Shown: piece after piece, positions 1 to 8,686 of the stretch
Layout of the letters: the number at the start of each line of letters is the position of its first letter
Numbering within the stretch: the first letter of the stretch is position 1
Source of the DNA: 62-47 sp044463945
GTDB taxonomy: Bacteria > Pseudomonadota > Alphaproteobacteria > Rhizobiales > Xanthobacteraceae
Direction of reading: 5' to 3'
NCBI GenBank assembly: GCA_044463945.1
Contig: JBIQLW010000003.1
Location: forward strand, 62,001 to 126,000
Length of the DNA stretch: 64,000 nucleotides
Translations under genes and position numbers: made by a program
Notes under the pieces: generated by a model
Database searches by the model: none
What the model saw: the letters and a program-made list of their open reading frames with translations, nothing else
What the model was told of the DNA's origin: nothing

Positions 1-2
1 AC

Positions 3-983
3 ATGCTGAAGCCGATGGTGTCCCATCATTGCGGCCAGCCCGGCGAATTGTGCTTCCGCCAGCTCGAAGGCTACCGGATGCCGCTGATGGCCTATCTGGC
101 GATGGACCGGCTCGACGCGCTGACGCGCGCCGACTATGTGCGGCTGGCCTATACCAGCGCACCCGGCGATCGCGATGCCCTGCCCTATTCGCAGCGCCAC
201 CTTGCCGAGTTCGAGCGGTCCTCCTGCTACGACAAGTATTTCGATGCCGACCAGTTCGCCGCCGGATTGAGCATCCGCCTGGTGTGTCACGACCATGCCT
301 TCCTGATGATCGGTGACGCCACGCGCGCCTTCTTCACCGATCCGGAGCGCGGCATTCTCGGCCAGTTCCGCCACCAGTATTTCGTGCTGGCGCTATTGGT
401 GCATATGCACAAGGCGGCGCTGTTGATGCTGTCCGACCAGATGGTGCAGGCGGTGAACGGCCTCGACACCACACGGCCGGAAACCGTCCGCCGCTTCCGC
501 ACCGATATCCGGACGCTCCTGGAAAAATTCCTGCGGTTCACCCATCGCTACTGGTTTCAGGAAGTCTCGAACCAGGTGCAGGCGCGCAACGTCTATCGCA
601 TCCTCATCAACCACGTCGGCACCGAACGCCTTTACGCCGATATCCGCGACGAGTTGCAGGACATGAGCGCCTATCTCGACAGCGATCTTCTGCGCCGGCA
701 ATCGATGACATTCCTGCGGCTGACGGTGGTGACGATCGTCGGCCTGATCTGGACGTCGGTGACCGGATTCCTCGGCATGAACGTGATCGCGGCCGCGTCG
801 CAGCCGCTGATCGTCAAGGTCTTGTATTTCGTCGCGACAACCACGTGCTTCACGGCGATCACGGTCTATACGCTGGTCAAATCGCAGCGCCTGGCGAACT
901 TCCTCGACGCCGTCACCAACGAGCGCCTGCCGTTGCGCGCCAAGAGCGCCGCGCTGTTCGACATCTGGCGCCGGAAACGGTGA
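3..983 (+). CDS. CorA-like magnesium/divalent cation channel protein, probably 5'-truncated by the window edge
   Basis: The last quarter carries the signature of the CorA family: a long charged helix, then a hydrophobic segment ending in GFLGMN (the GMN selectivity motif, about residues 257-262), a second membrane helix and a basic tail. In this family the two helices form a pentameric inner-membrane pore for Mg2+ or related divalent ions. The N-terminal 230 residues are the soluble domain and look diverged from textbook CorA. The reading frame is open at the left edge, so the ATG at position 3 may be internal. The gene converges on the LuxR-type regulator gene, with 47 bases between them. 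Ion specificity cannot be judged. Confidence 0.65.
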   Translation: MLKPMVSHHCGQPGELCFRQLEGYRMPLMAYLAMDRLDALTRADYVRLAYTSAPGDRDALPYSQRHLAEFERSSCYDKYFDADQFAAGLSIRLVCHDHAFLMIGDATRAFFTDPERGILGQFRHQYFVLALLVHMHKAALLMLSDQMVQAVNGLDTTRPETVRRFRTDIRTLLEKFLRFTHRYWFQEVSNQVQARNVYRILINHVGTERLYADIRDELQDMSAYLDSDLLRRQSMTFLRLTVVTIVGLIWTSVTGFLGMNVIAAASQPLIVKVLYFVATTTCFTAITVYTLVKSQRLANFLDAVTNERLPLRAKSAALFDIWRRKR

Positions 984-1030
984 GCGGTTTCCGCCGGTCG
1001 TCGGCCGAGCGGATTATGGCGTCGCCGCGC

Positions 1031-3760
1031 TCAGCGGATCACGTCGAGCCGCCGCCCGATCGCGGCGGCCTCGGCGCGGCTGCGCGCGTTCAGCTTGTTG
1101 TTGATGCTGCGCAGATGAGTCCGCACCGTGCTGTCCGAGATGGTCAGCTTTCCGGCGATCGCTGAATTGGAATTTCCGTCGGCCACCAGTTGCAGCACCT
1201 GGATTTCCTTCTGCGTCAGCGGCTCCAGCAGCCGGTCGTCGTTCGACGCTTCCGGCACGATGGCCTTGGCCGGCCCGAAAGCGCCCACCAGCCGCCGCAC
1301 ATACTGCACCAGCACGGGATCGCTGCGCCGCGACGGCGTTTCCTCAAGCACCGCATAGAAGCGCGCGATCAGCCGCCCGACCTGCTCGCCTTCATCGACG
1401 AGGAGCCGCACGAAGCCCTCGCGGCTGGCATGCCGCAGGACGCCCGCGAGCGTCTCGATGGCGGCCGATGGCTCGCCGGCGCGCTGCAACGCGAGGCTCT
1501 GCAGGACGCGCAGCCGCAGCACGCGCAGATGCCGAGACTGGCGGCAGGCTACGGCGATCTCGTCGTCGAGCGCCGCCAGCGTTGCGGCCGCATCGCCGAA
1601 GTGGATGTCCCAGCGCAGGCGTCCGAGCTTGAAATACTCGATCTCGTGCGCCGGCAACCGCTGCCGCTCAAGACGATCCCACACCGCCGGATCGGCGGCG
1701 CGCTCCAGTTCCTCCCGCGACGCCTGCGCGTCGCCTTGCAGCAGGAACAGGCGGCTGCGTTCGAGCTTGGCGCTGGCGACGACGCGCGGCAATCTGCGGC
1801 GAAGCCCGACATATTCCAGGGCGGTCAGCGTCTCGAAGGCGCGTTCGAGATCACCGTGCTCGAAAGCGATGCGGGCGCGGATCGCGTGCCCGCTGATCGT
1901 ATGGTCGGGCAGCGCGACGTCGCATATCATCGGCAAATAGGCATTGGTCAGGTGTTCGGCGCCGTCGAGATCGTTGATCTCGTAAAGGCTCGCGGCATAC
2001 AGCACGCCCGCCCATCCGTTGCCGCGCGTGTAACGATAGGACGAGGCGCGGGTCGCCTGCACCGCGATGCGGAACTTGGCGGTTGCCGCCTGCAACCGCC
2101 CGCCTTGCAGGTCGAGCATTCCTTCGAGGGATTCGGCGTACATCCGGTTGAACGTGCTGTCGCCGAGCGCGCGCCGCGCGTGATCGATCAGGCGGCGCGC
2201 TTCCCGGTGCTCTCCGGTGATCGAGAAGATGTTCGCCATGGCATTGCACAGCACGCTGTCGGCGAAGGCATCGCATGTCGGCAGGCGCGCGAGGCTCGCG
2301 GGACCAATCGCCCGCGCTTCGTCGTAGCGGTCCTGCATCGCCAGGATCAGCGGCTTCTGCGCGCTGACATGGGCCACCACGCGCGGGTCCCGTGACCGGA
2401 CGCATCCCGACCGCTCCAGATCGTCGGCCGCCTGCCAGGGGCCGTGGGTGAACAGCGTGGCCCAGATCGACATCGCCTCAAGCACCGGCGAGGCGCGCAG
2501 GTCGTCCGCCGGTATGGCATTGAACCAGCGCGCCAGAAGCCGCATCCGTCCGTCCTCAAGCAGGCCCTGCACCTGCGACGCCAGCAAAGACAGCGCATAG
2601 CGATAATCGCCCCCCGCGATGGCGTGATCGATGGCGGGCACCGGGCGCTGGTGGGCCTCGTACCAATGCGCGGCGACGAGATGAAGCCGCGAGACCTCGT
2701 CAGGATCGTCGATCAGGAGATAGGTTTGCAGATAGTCGGCAAACAGCGAATGATAGCGATAGGTCCGCTCCTCGCCGGGAATGGAGATCAGGAACAGGTT
2801 TTGCTCGTCGAGCTTGCGCAGCATGTCCCCGGCGTCGCAGTCCGGCACCAGCGCCTGACACAGCGACGCATTCAGATGGCGCAGGATGCTGGTGCGGAAC
2901 AGGAAGCGGCGCAGGTCCTCGGGCTGATAGGTCAGAACCTCCTCGGTGAGATAATCGGCCACCGTGCGGGTCGAGCCGGAAAATCGCGCGATGAAATCGC
3001 CGCCAAGCCCCTGCCGTTCGATCGACATCGACGCCAGCCACAGTCCGGTCACCCATCCTTCCGTCTTGTCGTGCAGACAGGTCACGGCAACCCCGGACAA
3101 TCCGGGCAGCGACCTGAGGCGGAAGTACTGTTCGGTTTCATCGAGGCTGAAGCGAACGTCGTCGGCGTCGAGTTCGAGCAACAATCCCCGGCCGCGCAGC
3201 CGCGCCAGTCCGAGCCGCGGCACGCTGCGGGATCCGATCACGATCCGCCCGCCCTCGGGCAGCCGTTCGATCATCGACCGCAGCAGCACCAGCACCGCCG
3301 CTTCATCGATGACCTCGAAATTATCGAGGAAGATCGCAAAAGGCGGGCGGCGCGCCAGAAGCGACTCGACCGTCTCGGTCAGTGGCGCGTCGATTGAGTC
3401 ATCGGGATCGAGGTTGCGTACCGCGAGGCTGAAGCACTGAAGAAACCGCGCCGCGTCATTGTCGGAATGATCGAGCGTGAGCCAGGCGGTCGCCGCGCCC
3501 TCAGCGTCGAGCCGGGCGCGAAGCTGCAACATTGCGGTTGTCTTGCCGAACCCGGCCGGCGCCTGCACCAGCACCAGACGAGCCGCGTCGGCATCGCCCA
3601 GCTTGTTGCACAGCGTCTTGCGGATCACCTGGGTCTTGGCGGCGCTGGGAGCGGTCAGCTTCGCCGCGAGCGCCGCCGACAGCCGTTGCCGGGGGACTGG
3701 CTCCGCATCGCGTTGCCGCCGAGGTATAGTGATAGGTGAAGCGTTTCCGTTGGTCCGCAT
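1031..3760 (-). CDS. MalT/LAL-type LuxR-family ATP-dependent transcriptional regulator
   Basis: A 909-residue protein with the architecture of large ATP-binding LuxR regulators such as MalT and AlkS. It has an N-terminal STAND-type NTPase with Walker A (APAGFGKTT, about residues 67-75) and a Walker B-like FAIFLDNFE (about 141-149). A helical, TPR-like middle follows, and a C-terminal LuxR helix-turn-helix occupies the last 65 residues (LTQKEIQVLQLVADG, then TVRTHLRSINNKL). Such proteins usually sense a small ligand and activate a nearby catabolic operon. The nearest candidates are the thiolase-like/crotonase fusion upstream on the same strand and the hotdog gene beyond it. The inducer is unknown. 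Confidence 0.9.
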   Translation of the reverse strand: MRTNGNASPITIPRRQRDAEPVPRQRLSAALAAKLTAPSAAKTQVIRKTLCNKLGDADAARLVLVQAPAGFGKTTAMLQLRARLDAEGAATAWLTLDHSDNDAARFLQCFSLAVRNLDPDDSIDAPLTETVESLLARRPPFAIFLDNFEVIDEAAVLVLLRSMIERLPEGGRIVIGSRSVPRLGLARLRGRGLLLELDADDVRFSLDETEQYFRLRSLPGLSGVAVTCLHDKTEGWVTGLWLASMSIERQGLGGDFIARFSGSTRTVADYLTEEVLTYQPEDLRRFLFRTSILRHLNASLCQALVPDCDAGDMLRKLDEQNLFLISIPGEERTYRYHSLFADYLQTYLLIDDPDEVSRLHLVAAHWYEAHQRPVPAIDHAIAGGDYRYALSLLASQVQGLLEDGRMRLLARWFNAIPADDLRASPVLEAMSIWATLFTHGPWQAADDLERSGCVRSRDPRVVAHVSAQKPLILAMQDRYDEARAIGPASLARLPTCDAFADSVLCNAMANIFSITGEHREARRLIDHARRALGDSTFNRMYAESLEGMLDLQGGRLQAATAKFRIAVQATRASSYRYTRGNGWAGVLYAASLYEINDLDGAEHLTNAYLPMICDVALPDHTISGHAIRARIAFEHGDLERAFETLTALEYVGLRRRLPRVVASAKLERSRLFLLQGDAQASREELERAADPAVWDRLERQRLPAHEIEYFKLGRLRWDIHFGDAAATLAALDDEIAVACRQSRHLRVLRLRVLQSLALQRAGEPSAAIETLAGVLRHASREGFVRLLVDEGEQVGRLIARFYAVLEETPSRRSDPVLVQYVRRLVGAFGPAKAIVPEASNDDRLLEPLTQKEIQVLQLVADGNSNSAIAGKLTISDSTVRTHLRSINNKLNARSRAEAAAIGRRLDVIR

Positions 3761-4069
3761 CTATTCACAAGAGTGGCGGCCGACCGGGTGCCGACCCTGA
3801 CGCAACGATACCTCAACAGGCCCGCCTTAAACAGGGCGCACGGATCGCACCCTCCGGTCACGATCGATCCCTGTCACGATCCAGGTTTCGGCCCTCTTGT
3901 CTGGCTCAGCCCCTTGGCGATATCCGGCTCCGACCTTAGACCCCGGTCGAAGGTTCGGCAAGTTGTTGCGGCAACGCAAATGCCCCGGGCCCGCAAGGAT
4001 CGGGACCGGCGCGCGACGGATCATATCCGCGCATCGATCTTGCGCTGGAAGGATGGATAACGAACCGCT
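3761..4069 (-). other. Intergenic leader of the LAL regulator, no gene seen
   Basis: These 309 bases separate the start of the LuxR-type regulator from the stop of the thiolase-like/crotonase gene. Both genes run on the minus strand, so any promoter for the regulator lies here. Short open frames occur on both strands but none has a convincing ribosome binding site or a recognisable product. I saw no clear terminator hairpin with a T-tract. Confidence 0.4.
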
Positions 4070-6430
4070 CTAGCGATTTCGCCAGACCGGCTTGCGCTTC
4101 TCGGCGAACGCCTTGGGCCCTTCGAGGTAGTCCTCGCTGGTCAACAGTTCGTCGAGCAGTTCGGATGGTGTTCTGGCGGCGGAGGCTTCGGAGGCGTGCT
4201 CGTCGGCCTCGTTCATCACCTTCATCGAGACGCGGACGGACGTCGGCGACACCGCGAGAATCTCCTCGGCGATTTCGAGCGCCCCGGCGAGCGCCTGCCC
4301 GGCCGGCACGATGCGGTTGACGAGGCCAAGCTGGTGCGCCTGCGCGGCGGAGATGGAGCGTCCGGTCAGGATGTGCTCCACGGCGATCTTCTTGGGGATC
4401 TGGCGCGGCAGCCGCACCAGACCACCGGCGGCGGCGATCAGCCCGACCTTCACCTCGCTGAGTGCGAACGATGCTGTCTCGTCGGCGATCACGATGTCGG
4501 ACGCCAGTGCGATCTCGGTGCCGCCACCCATGGCGAAGCCGTTCACCGCCGCGATCACCGGCTTGACGCGGGTACGATTGGTGAGGCCGCCGAACCCGGT
4601 GCGCGGCACCCACATCGGCTTGCCGCTGGCGGTGTATTTGAGATCGTTGCCGGCGGAGAACGCCTCGGTGCCGGCGCCTGTGATGATCGCCACCCAGAGG
4701 TCGGCGTCGGCGTCATAGGCGTCCCATATACCCTCAAGCTCCTCGTTGGCCATCGGATGCAGGCTGTTGCGCACCTCGGGCCGATTGATGGTGACCACCA
4801 GCAGATGGCCGCGCCGCTCGACCAGCGCATATTCATAAGACTCGCGGAAGGTCGGCCGGCGCAGCGGCAGCAGTTCGTCCATCCGCTCCTCGGTGAAGGT
4901 GAAGCGGTTGCCGCGGTTGGTGGAGCGCACGAAGATGCGGCGGCCGATCGGCTCGCCTTCCAGGATGTCCTCGACGGTCTGCGCGTCATCCGCCTCGGTG
5001 TTGGCGAGGAAACGCTCGCCGTCCGGCGTGCGGCCGACCACCACCGCGTAGTCCGGTCCGCTCTTGGTGTAGACGATGGTGTAGGATTCGATGGTGGCCC
5101 AGCCGTCGGGCTTGTCGGAGATGGTGGGCGCCGGCCAGCTATCGATTTCGTTCTGAAGCACCTTGCTGTTGAACGGAGCGAAAGCGGCGGGCCGTGTCGA
5201 ATAAACGCCGGCGGCATATTTCGACAGATAGCCGCCATTGGCGCCGATGAAGCCGTAAGACCCCGGCCTGTCGCGCAGGCGCTCGACCATGCTGGCAATG
5301 GCGTGCATGGAGTAGTTGTTTCCGGGACCGCCGAAGTATGGTAGCCCGCCCGTCACGGTGAAGCCGCGCGGGTCGTCCGCCCGCAAGCCCAGGCCGTCGA
5401 TGGCGACGCTCGACACCGCGATCGGATAGCAACTGTAGAGGTCGAAGAACGATACCGCCTTCGCGGTGACGCCGGCCTGTTCGAGCGCGGCCTTGCTCGC
5501 CATCACCGCCGCCGGATAGCGGCCGAGGTCCTGGCGCTGCATCAGTTCGCGCTCGGTCGTCTCGGCGTGACCATGGAGAAACACCCAGCGGTCCTCGGCG
5601 ATGCCGAGTTCGCGCGCGAGGCCGACCGTGGTGAGCACCAGCGCCGCGCCCTGATTGACCTGATCGCGCGCCATCAGGCGCTGCGGGTAGGGATCGGCGA
5701 TCATCCGGTTGCGCTCGCCCACGGTGACGAGGTCCTCGGAGGTCATCGGCTTGACGTCGGACGACGAATAAGGATTGGCGGCCGCAACCGCCGTGAAGGG
5801 CGCGAACAGGTCGCCCATCGATTTGAGGTATTGCTCGCGTGTCTGGCCGAGCCGCCCGCGACGGGCATTCTCGCACACGCCGTAATAGGGCGCGGTGCCG
5901 ATGAGGCCGTGGCGGATGTTGTAGCGCAAGGCAAGGCCCTGCATTCCCATACCGCGATTTTCCACGGCGCCCTCGACCGTCTCCGACCAGTCGGCGCGCC
6001 GGCCCTGGGCTTGCAGCCAGCGCGCGGTGGAGATGTTCTCGGCGCCGGCGATCAGCACCATGCGCAGTTCGCCGCTCGCCAGCCGCGCCGCGAACTCGTT
6101 GACCAGATGCTGGGGCGTGTTGCCGCCGGCCTTCTCCCATACCGCCACGCGCGGCTCGATCCCCAACCGGGTGGCGATCGAGTGCGGGAAGTTGTTGGAC
6201 TTGCCGAAGGGCTGGGCCCGGCGCGGCGTCGAATCCTCGAAGATCCGCGTGGTGGCGATCGCATCGACGACCGGGCGGAGCCGATCGAGCGACAGCGCGT
6301 CGTCCATGGCGCGCTCGGCGGAGCGCGTGGCGATTTCATAAGCCGCAAGACCCTTGAAGTCCGGCGCGCCGAGGCGCTCGGTGAACTGGCCAACACCGAC
6401 GATGATGGGGGTGGAGGGAGCAAGCGTCAT
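4070..6430 (-). CDS. Thiolase-like (TLP1-type) / enoyl-CoA hydratase fusion protein
   Basis: A 786-residue two-module protein. Residues 1 to about 440 have the thiolase/SCP-x fold and resemble mycobacterial thiolase-like protein type 1. Residues 440-530 match that family's extra C-terminal OB-like domain. Residues 532-786 are a complete crotonase with the oxyanion-hole segment SAGNDLK, the GGGTE glutamate and the second glutamate in LSEVKVG, so hydratase chemistry is plausible. The thiolase part lacks the expected nucleophilic cysteine: the position reads KAGGNTPQ. It also lacks canonical GHP and CxG motifs, so it may bind acyl-CoA without classic thiolysis. The fusion suggests a role in CoA-thioester breakdown. 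It is divergent from the hotdog gene. Confidence 0.85.
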   Translation of the reverse strand: MTLAPSTPIIVGVGQFTERLGAPDFKGLAAYEIATRSAERAMDDALSLDRLRPVVDAIATTRIFEDSTPRRAQPFGKSNNFPHSIATRLGIEPRVAVWEKAGGNTPQHLVNEFAARLASGELRMVLIAGAENISTARWLQAQGRRADWSETVEGAVENRGMGMQGLALRYNIRHGLIGTAPYYGVCENARRGRLGQTREQYLKSMGDLFAPFTAVAAANPYSSSDVKPMTSEDLVTVGERNRMIADPYPQRLMARDQVNQGAALVLTTVGLARELGIAEDRWVFLHGHAETTERELMQRQDLGRYPAAVMASKAALEQAGVTAKAVSFFDLYSCYPIAVSSVAIDGLGLRADDPRGFTVTGGLPYFGGPGNNYSMHAIASMVERLRDRPGSYGFIGANGGYLSKYAAGVYSTRPAAFAPFNSKVLQNEIDSWPAPTISDKPDGWATIESYTIVYTKSGPDYAVVVGRTPDGERFLANTEADDAQTVEDILEGEPIGRRIFVRSTNRGNRFTFTEERMDELLPLRRPTFRESYEYALVERRGHLLVVTINRPEVRNSLHPMANEELEGIWDAYDADADLWVAIITGAGTEAFSAGNDLKYTASGKPMWVPRTGFGGLTNRTRVKPVIAAVNGFAMGGGTEIALASDIVIADETASFALSEVKVGLIAAAGGLVRLPRQIPKKIAVEHILTGRSISAAQAHQLGLVNRIVPAGQALAGALEIAEEILAVSPTSVRVSMKVMNEADEHASEASAARTPSELLDELLTSEDYLEGPKAFAEKRKPVWRNR

Positions 6431-6647
6431 AATGGATATCCGCGTCAGCAGGCGAAGGCATGGAGCGTATCATGCCCTCGGGGCGATGGGGCGCGCAACA
6501 TGCCGGCGAAACCGCCGGGAGACCTCGTCGAAAGCGACGAGGCTCCCTCCGAGCCGCTGACTGCGCGAGGCCACGCAATTCGGAATCGACCGGCCATTCC
6601 GCTTGCGCCATACTCCGGCTGATCGAAGTCCCCATTCAGGATCAGGC

Positions 6648-7595
6648 ATGACAGTCCCGGCGTTCGAAACCCCTATTTCAGAAACACCCGACTCGCTGGT
6701 CGGGCCGTGGCGGAAACCGCGGCAGATGCTGCATTCGCAAGTCTACGACTCGCACGCTTCGATCCATGATGACGCCACCGCGCAAAAACTCGGCTTTCGC
6801 GGCGGCACCATCGAGGGACCGACGCATTTCAGCCAGTTCTCCCCGCTCTGCGCGCGGCTGTGGGGGCAGGCATGGTTCGAGACCGGGTGCCTCTCAGCGC
6901 ATTATCGCAATCCTGTCTTCGAAGGCGACGAGGTGCGGGCCAGCATCGCGAAACCGGCCGCGTCGCAAACGTCGTGCGACATCCTGATGATCCGCCGTGA
7001 TGAGACCGAAGTGTTGCGCGGCACCGCCTCGGTCGGCCGTGACGGATCGGAGACGGCGCTGGAGCGCCGGCTGAAGGAACTGAAGCCGCTCGTCGAGCCG
7101 GTGATCCTGCGCGACGTCAAGATCGGCATGACCACCGCACGAAGCGCCGTGCGCATGGATTTCGATCAGCGGATGGGGGACCTGTATCCGTTCTCGCTGG
7201 CGGAGAAACTTGCGGTCATCACCGAGCCGTCGTCCTACTATGAACGCGGCGGGAGCAACCCCTGGGGGCGGCCGATCATTCCGTTCGAGATGCTCAGCGT
7301 GCTCCTGCAATATACCTCGAAGGACGATCAGCTTCCGGTTCGCGGTCCCGCCGTCGGGCTGTTCGCGGATCAGGAAATCCGCCTGCTGCGCGGCCCATTG
7401 TTCGTCGGCGAGAACTACGCAGTCGAGCGCGAGGTGGTGGCGCTCAGCGGCAGCCGGCGGACCGAAAGCGTCTGGATCAGGACCACCGCGTTCGCGACCG
7501 ACGGCGAACCGGTCGCCACCATGCTGCTCAATCTCGCCAGCATCAAGGATTCCTATTCGAAATATGACGAGGAGTTCGCGTCATTGTATCGGTGA
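6648..7595 (+). CDS. MaoC-like / hotdog-fold protein
   Basis: I chose the ATG at 6648, which follows an AGGATCAGG stretch, over the in-frame ATG at 6603; the product is 315 residues. The first third has the hydratase-type hotdog pattern: SIHDDATAQKLGFRGGTIEG, then aromatic and Asn-containing YRNPVFEGDEV. This resembles MaoC-like (R)-specific hydratases and related thioester-binding proteins. The C-terminal half is probably a second, degenerate hotdog repeat. The gene is divergent from the thiolase-like/crotonase fusion across about 217 bases, which fits a shared role in acyl-CoA metabolism. The substrate is unknown. Confidence 0.7.
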   Translation: MTVPAFETPISETPDSLVGPWRKPRQMLHSQVYDSHASIHDDATAQKLGFRGGTIEGPTHFSQFSPLCARLWGQAWFETGCLSAHYRNPVFEGDEVRASIAKPAASQTSCDILMIRRDETEVLRGTASVGRDGSETALERRLKELKPLVEPVILRDVKIGMTTARSAVRMDFDQRMGDLYPFSLAEKLAVITEPSSYYERGGSNPWGRPIIPFEMLSVLLQYTSKDDQLPVRGPAVGLFADQEIRLLRGPLFVGENYAVEREVVALSGSRRTESVWIRTTAFATDGEPVATMLLNLASIKDSYSKYDEEFASLYR

Positions 7596-7654
7596 CGACG
7601 ACGCCATGAGCCGATCCCTGACTACGCGCGGGCCGGGCAGAACCGGAGATTGCG

Positions 7655-8686
7655 TTGACTAGTCTTGCACTCTGCCTGACCGTCGCCGCCGCGGCGCTGC
7701 TGGCGTTCGGCCTGACCGCCGCGATCCGGCCGGTCCTGACCCGTCACGCCATTGCGAAGCCCAATCACCGCTCCTCGCACGTCGTTCCCACCCCTCAGGG
7801 GGCCGGCGTCGCGGTTGTGATCGCAACGCTGGTGGTGGCGGCGGTCGCTGTTGCGCTGACGGATACCGCCGGCCACGAGTCCATCCCCATCGTCTTCGCC
7901 GCAACGCTCGTGCTCGCGGTCGCAGGCGCCGCGGACGATCTCCGTCCCGCCCCGGTTCTGCCACGCCTCGCCATCCATGCGCTGGCGGTCGGTGCGGTGC
8001 TGCTGGCGGCGCCCGACGCGCGGCTCGTTCCGGCCTGCCCGCTTTGGCTTGAGCGCGGCGTGCTGCTGGTGGCGGGCATCTGGTTCGTCAACCTCGTCAA
8101 CTTCATGGACGGGCTCGACTGGATGACGGTTGCGGAAACGGTGCCGGTGACAGGCGCGCTGGCCGCGCTCGGCCTCGCCGGCGGCCTGCCGCCCGCGGTG
8201 GCGCTGACGATGGCGGCGCTGGGCGGCGCCATGATCGGATTCGCGCCGTTCAACCGGCCGGTGGCCAAGCTGTTTCTCGGCGATGTCGGCAGCCTGCCGA
8301 TCGGCCTTCTGCTCGGCTGGGCGCTGCTTGAACTGGCGCTGCACGGCCACCTCGCAGCCGCCGTGCTGCTGCCGCTCTATTATCTTGCCGACGCCACGGT
8401 GACGCTGATGCGGCGTGCGCTGAAGGGAGAGGCGGTGTGGGTCGCCCATCGCACGCATTTCTATCAGCGCGCGACCGACAACGGCTTCACCGTGCCGGAG
8501 GTGATCGCGGCCGTGTTCGGCCTCAACCTCGTTCTCGCAGCGCTGGCGGCCGCCTCGCTCGCCTTTCCGGCGACGACGGCACAGGCGATCCTGCTGATCC
8601 TCGGACTTGTCGCGGTCGCGGCGGTGATGACGTGGTTCGGCCGCTCACGCCGACCGGCGGTCGCAGTCCGGCATCGCGTCGAGTAG
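7655..8686 (+). CDS. WecA/MraY-family undecaprenyl-phosphate sugar-1-phosphate transferase
   Basis: A polytopic inner-membrane protein of 343 residues with about ten hydrophobic segments. It has the family landmarks: an early PNHRSSH...PTPQGAG block, NFMDGLDW (the Asp-rich catalytic loop), FLGDVGSLPIG and the late cytoplasmic VAHRTHFYQRA loop. Such enzymes load a sugar-1-phosphate, often GlcNAc-1-P, from UDP-sugar onto undecaprenyl phosphate to start O-antigen or capsule repeat units. The start is a TTG preceded by CGGAGA. The 3' end overlaps the convergent capD-like gene by 42 bases. The sugar specificity cannot be read from sequence. Confidence 0.9.
   Translation: MTSLALCLTVAAAALLAFGLTAAIRPVLTRHAIAKPNHRSSHVVPTPQGAGVAVVIATLVVAAVAVALTDTAGHESIPIVFAATLVLAVAGAADDLRPAPVLPRLAIHALAVGAVLLAAPDARLVPACPLWLERGVLLVAGIWFVNLVNFMDGLDWMTVAETVPVTGALAALGLAGGLPPAVALTMAALGGAMIGFAPFNRPVAKLFLGDVGSLPIGLLLGWALLELALHGHLAAAVLLPLYYLADATVTLMRRALKGEAVWVAHRTHFYQRATDNGFTVPEVIAAVFGLNLVLAALAAASLAFPATTAQAILLILGLVAVAAVMTWFGRSRRPAVAVRHRVE

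Noticed and set aside
1190..2395. 401-codon plus-strand frame within the LAL regulator
   Set aside because: Antisense to a conserved regulator; no start signal or domain.
4070..6430. A frameshift or assembly error joining two genes
   Set aside because: The frame is continuous and the join follows a complete TLP1 C-terminal domain; no internal start with a ribosome binding site was noticed at the crotonase boundary. It is still worth confirming.
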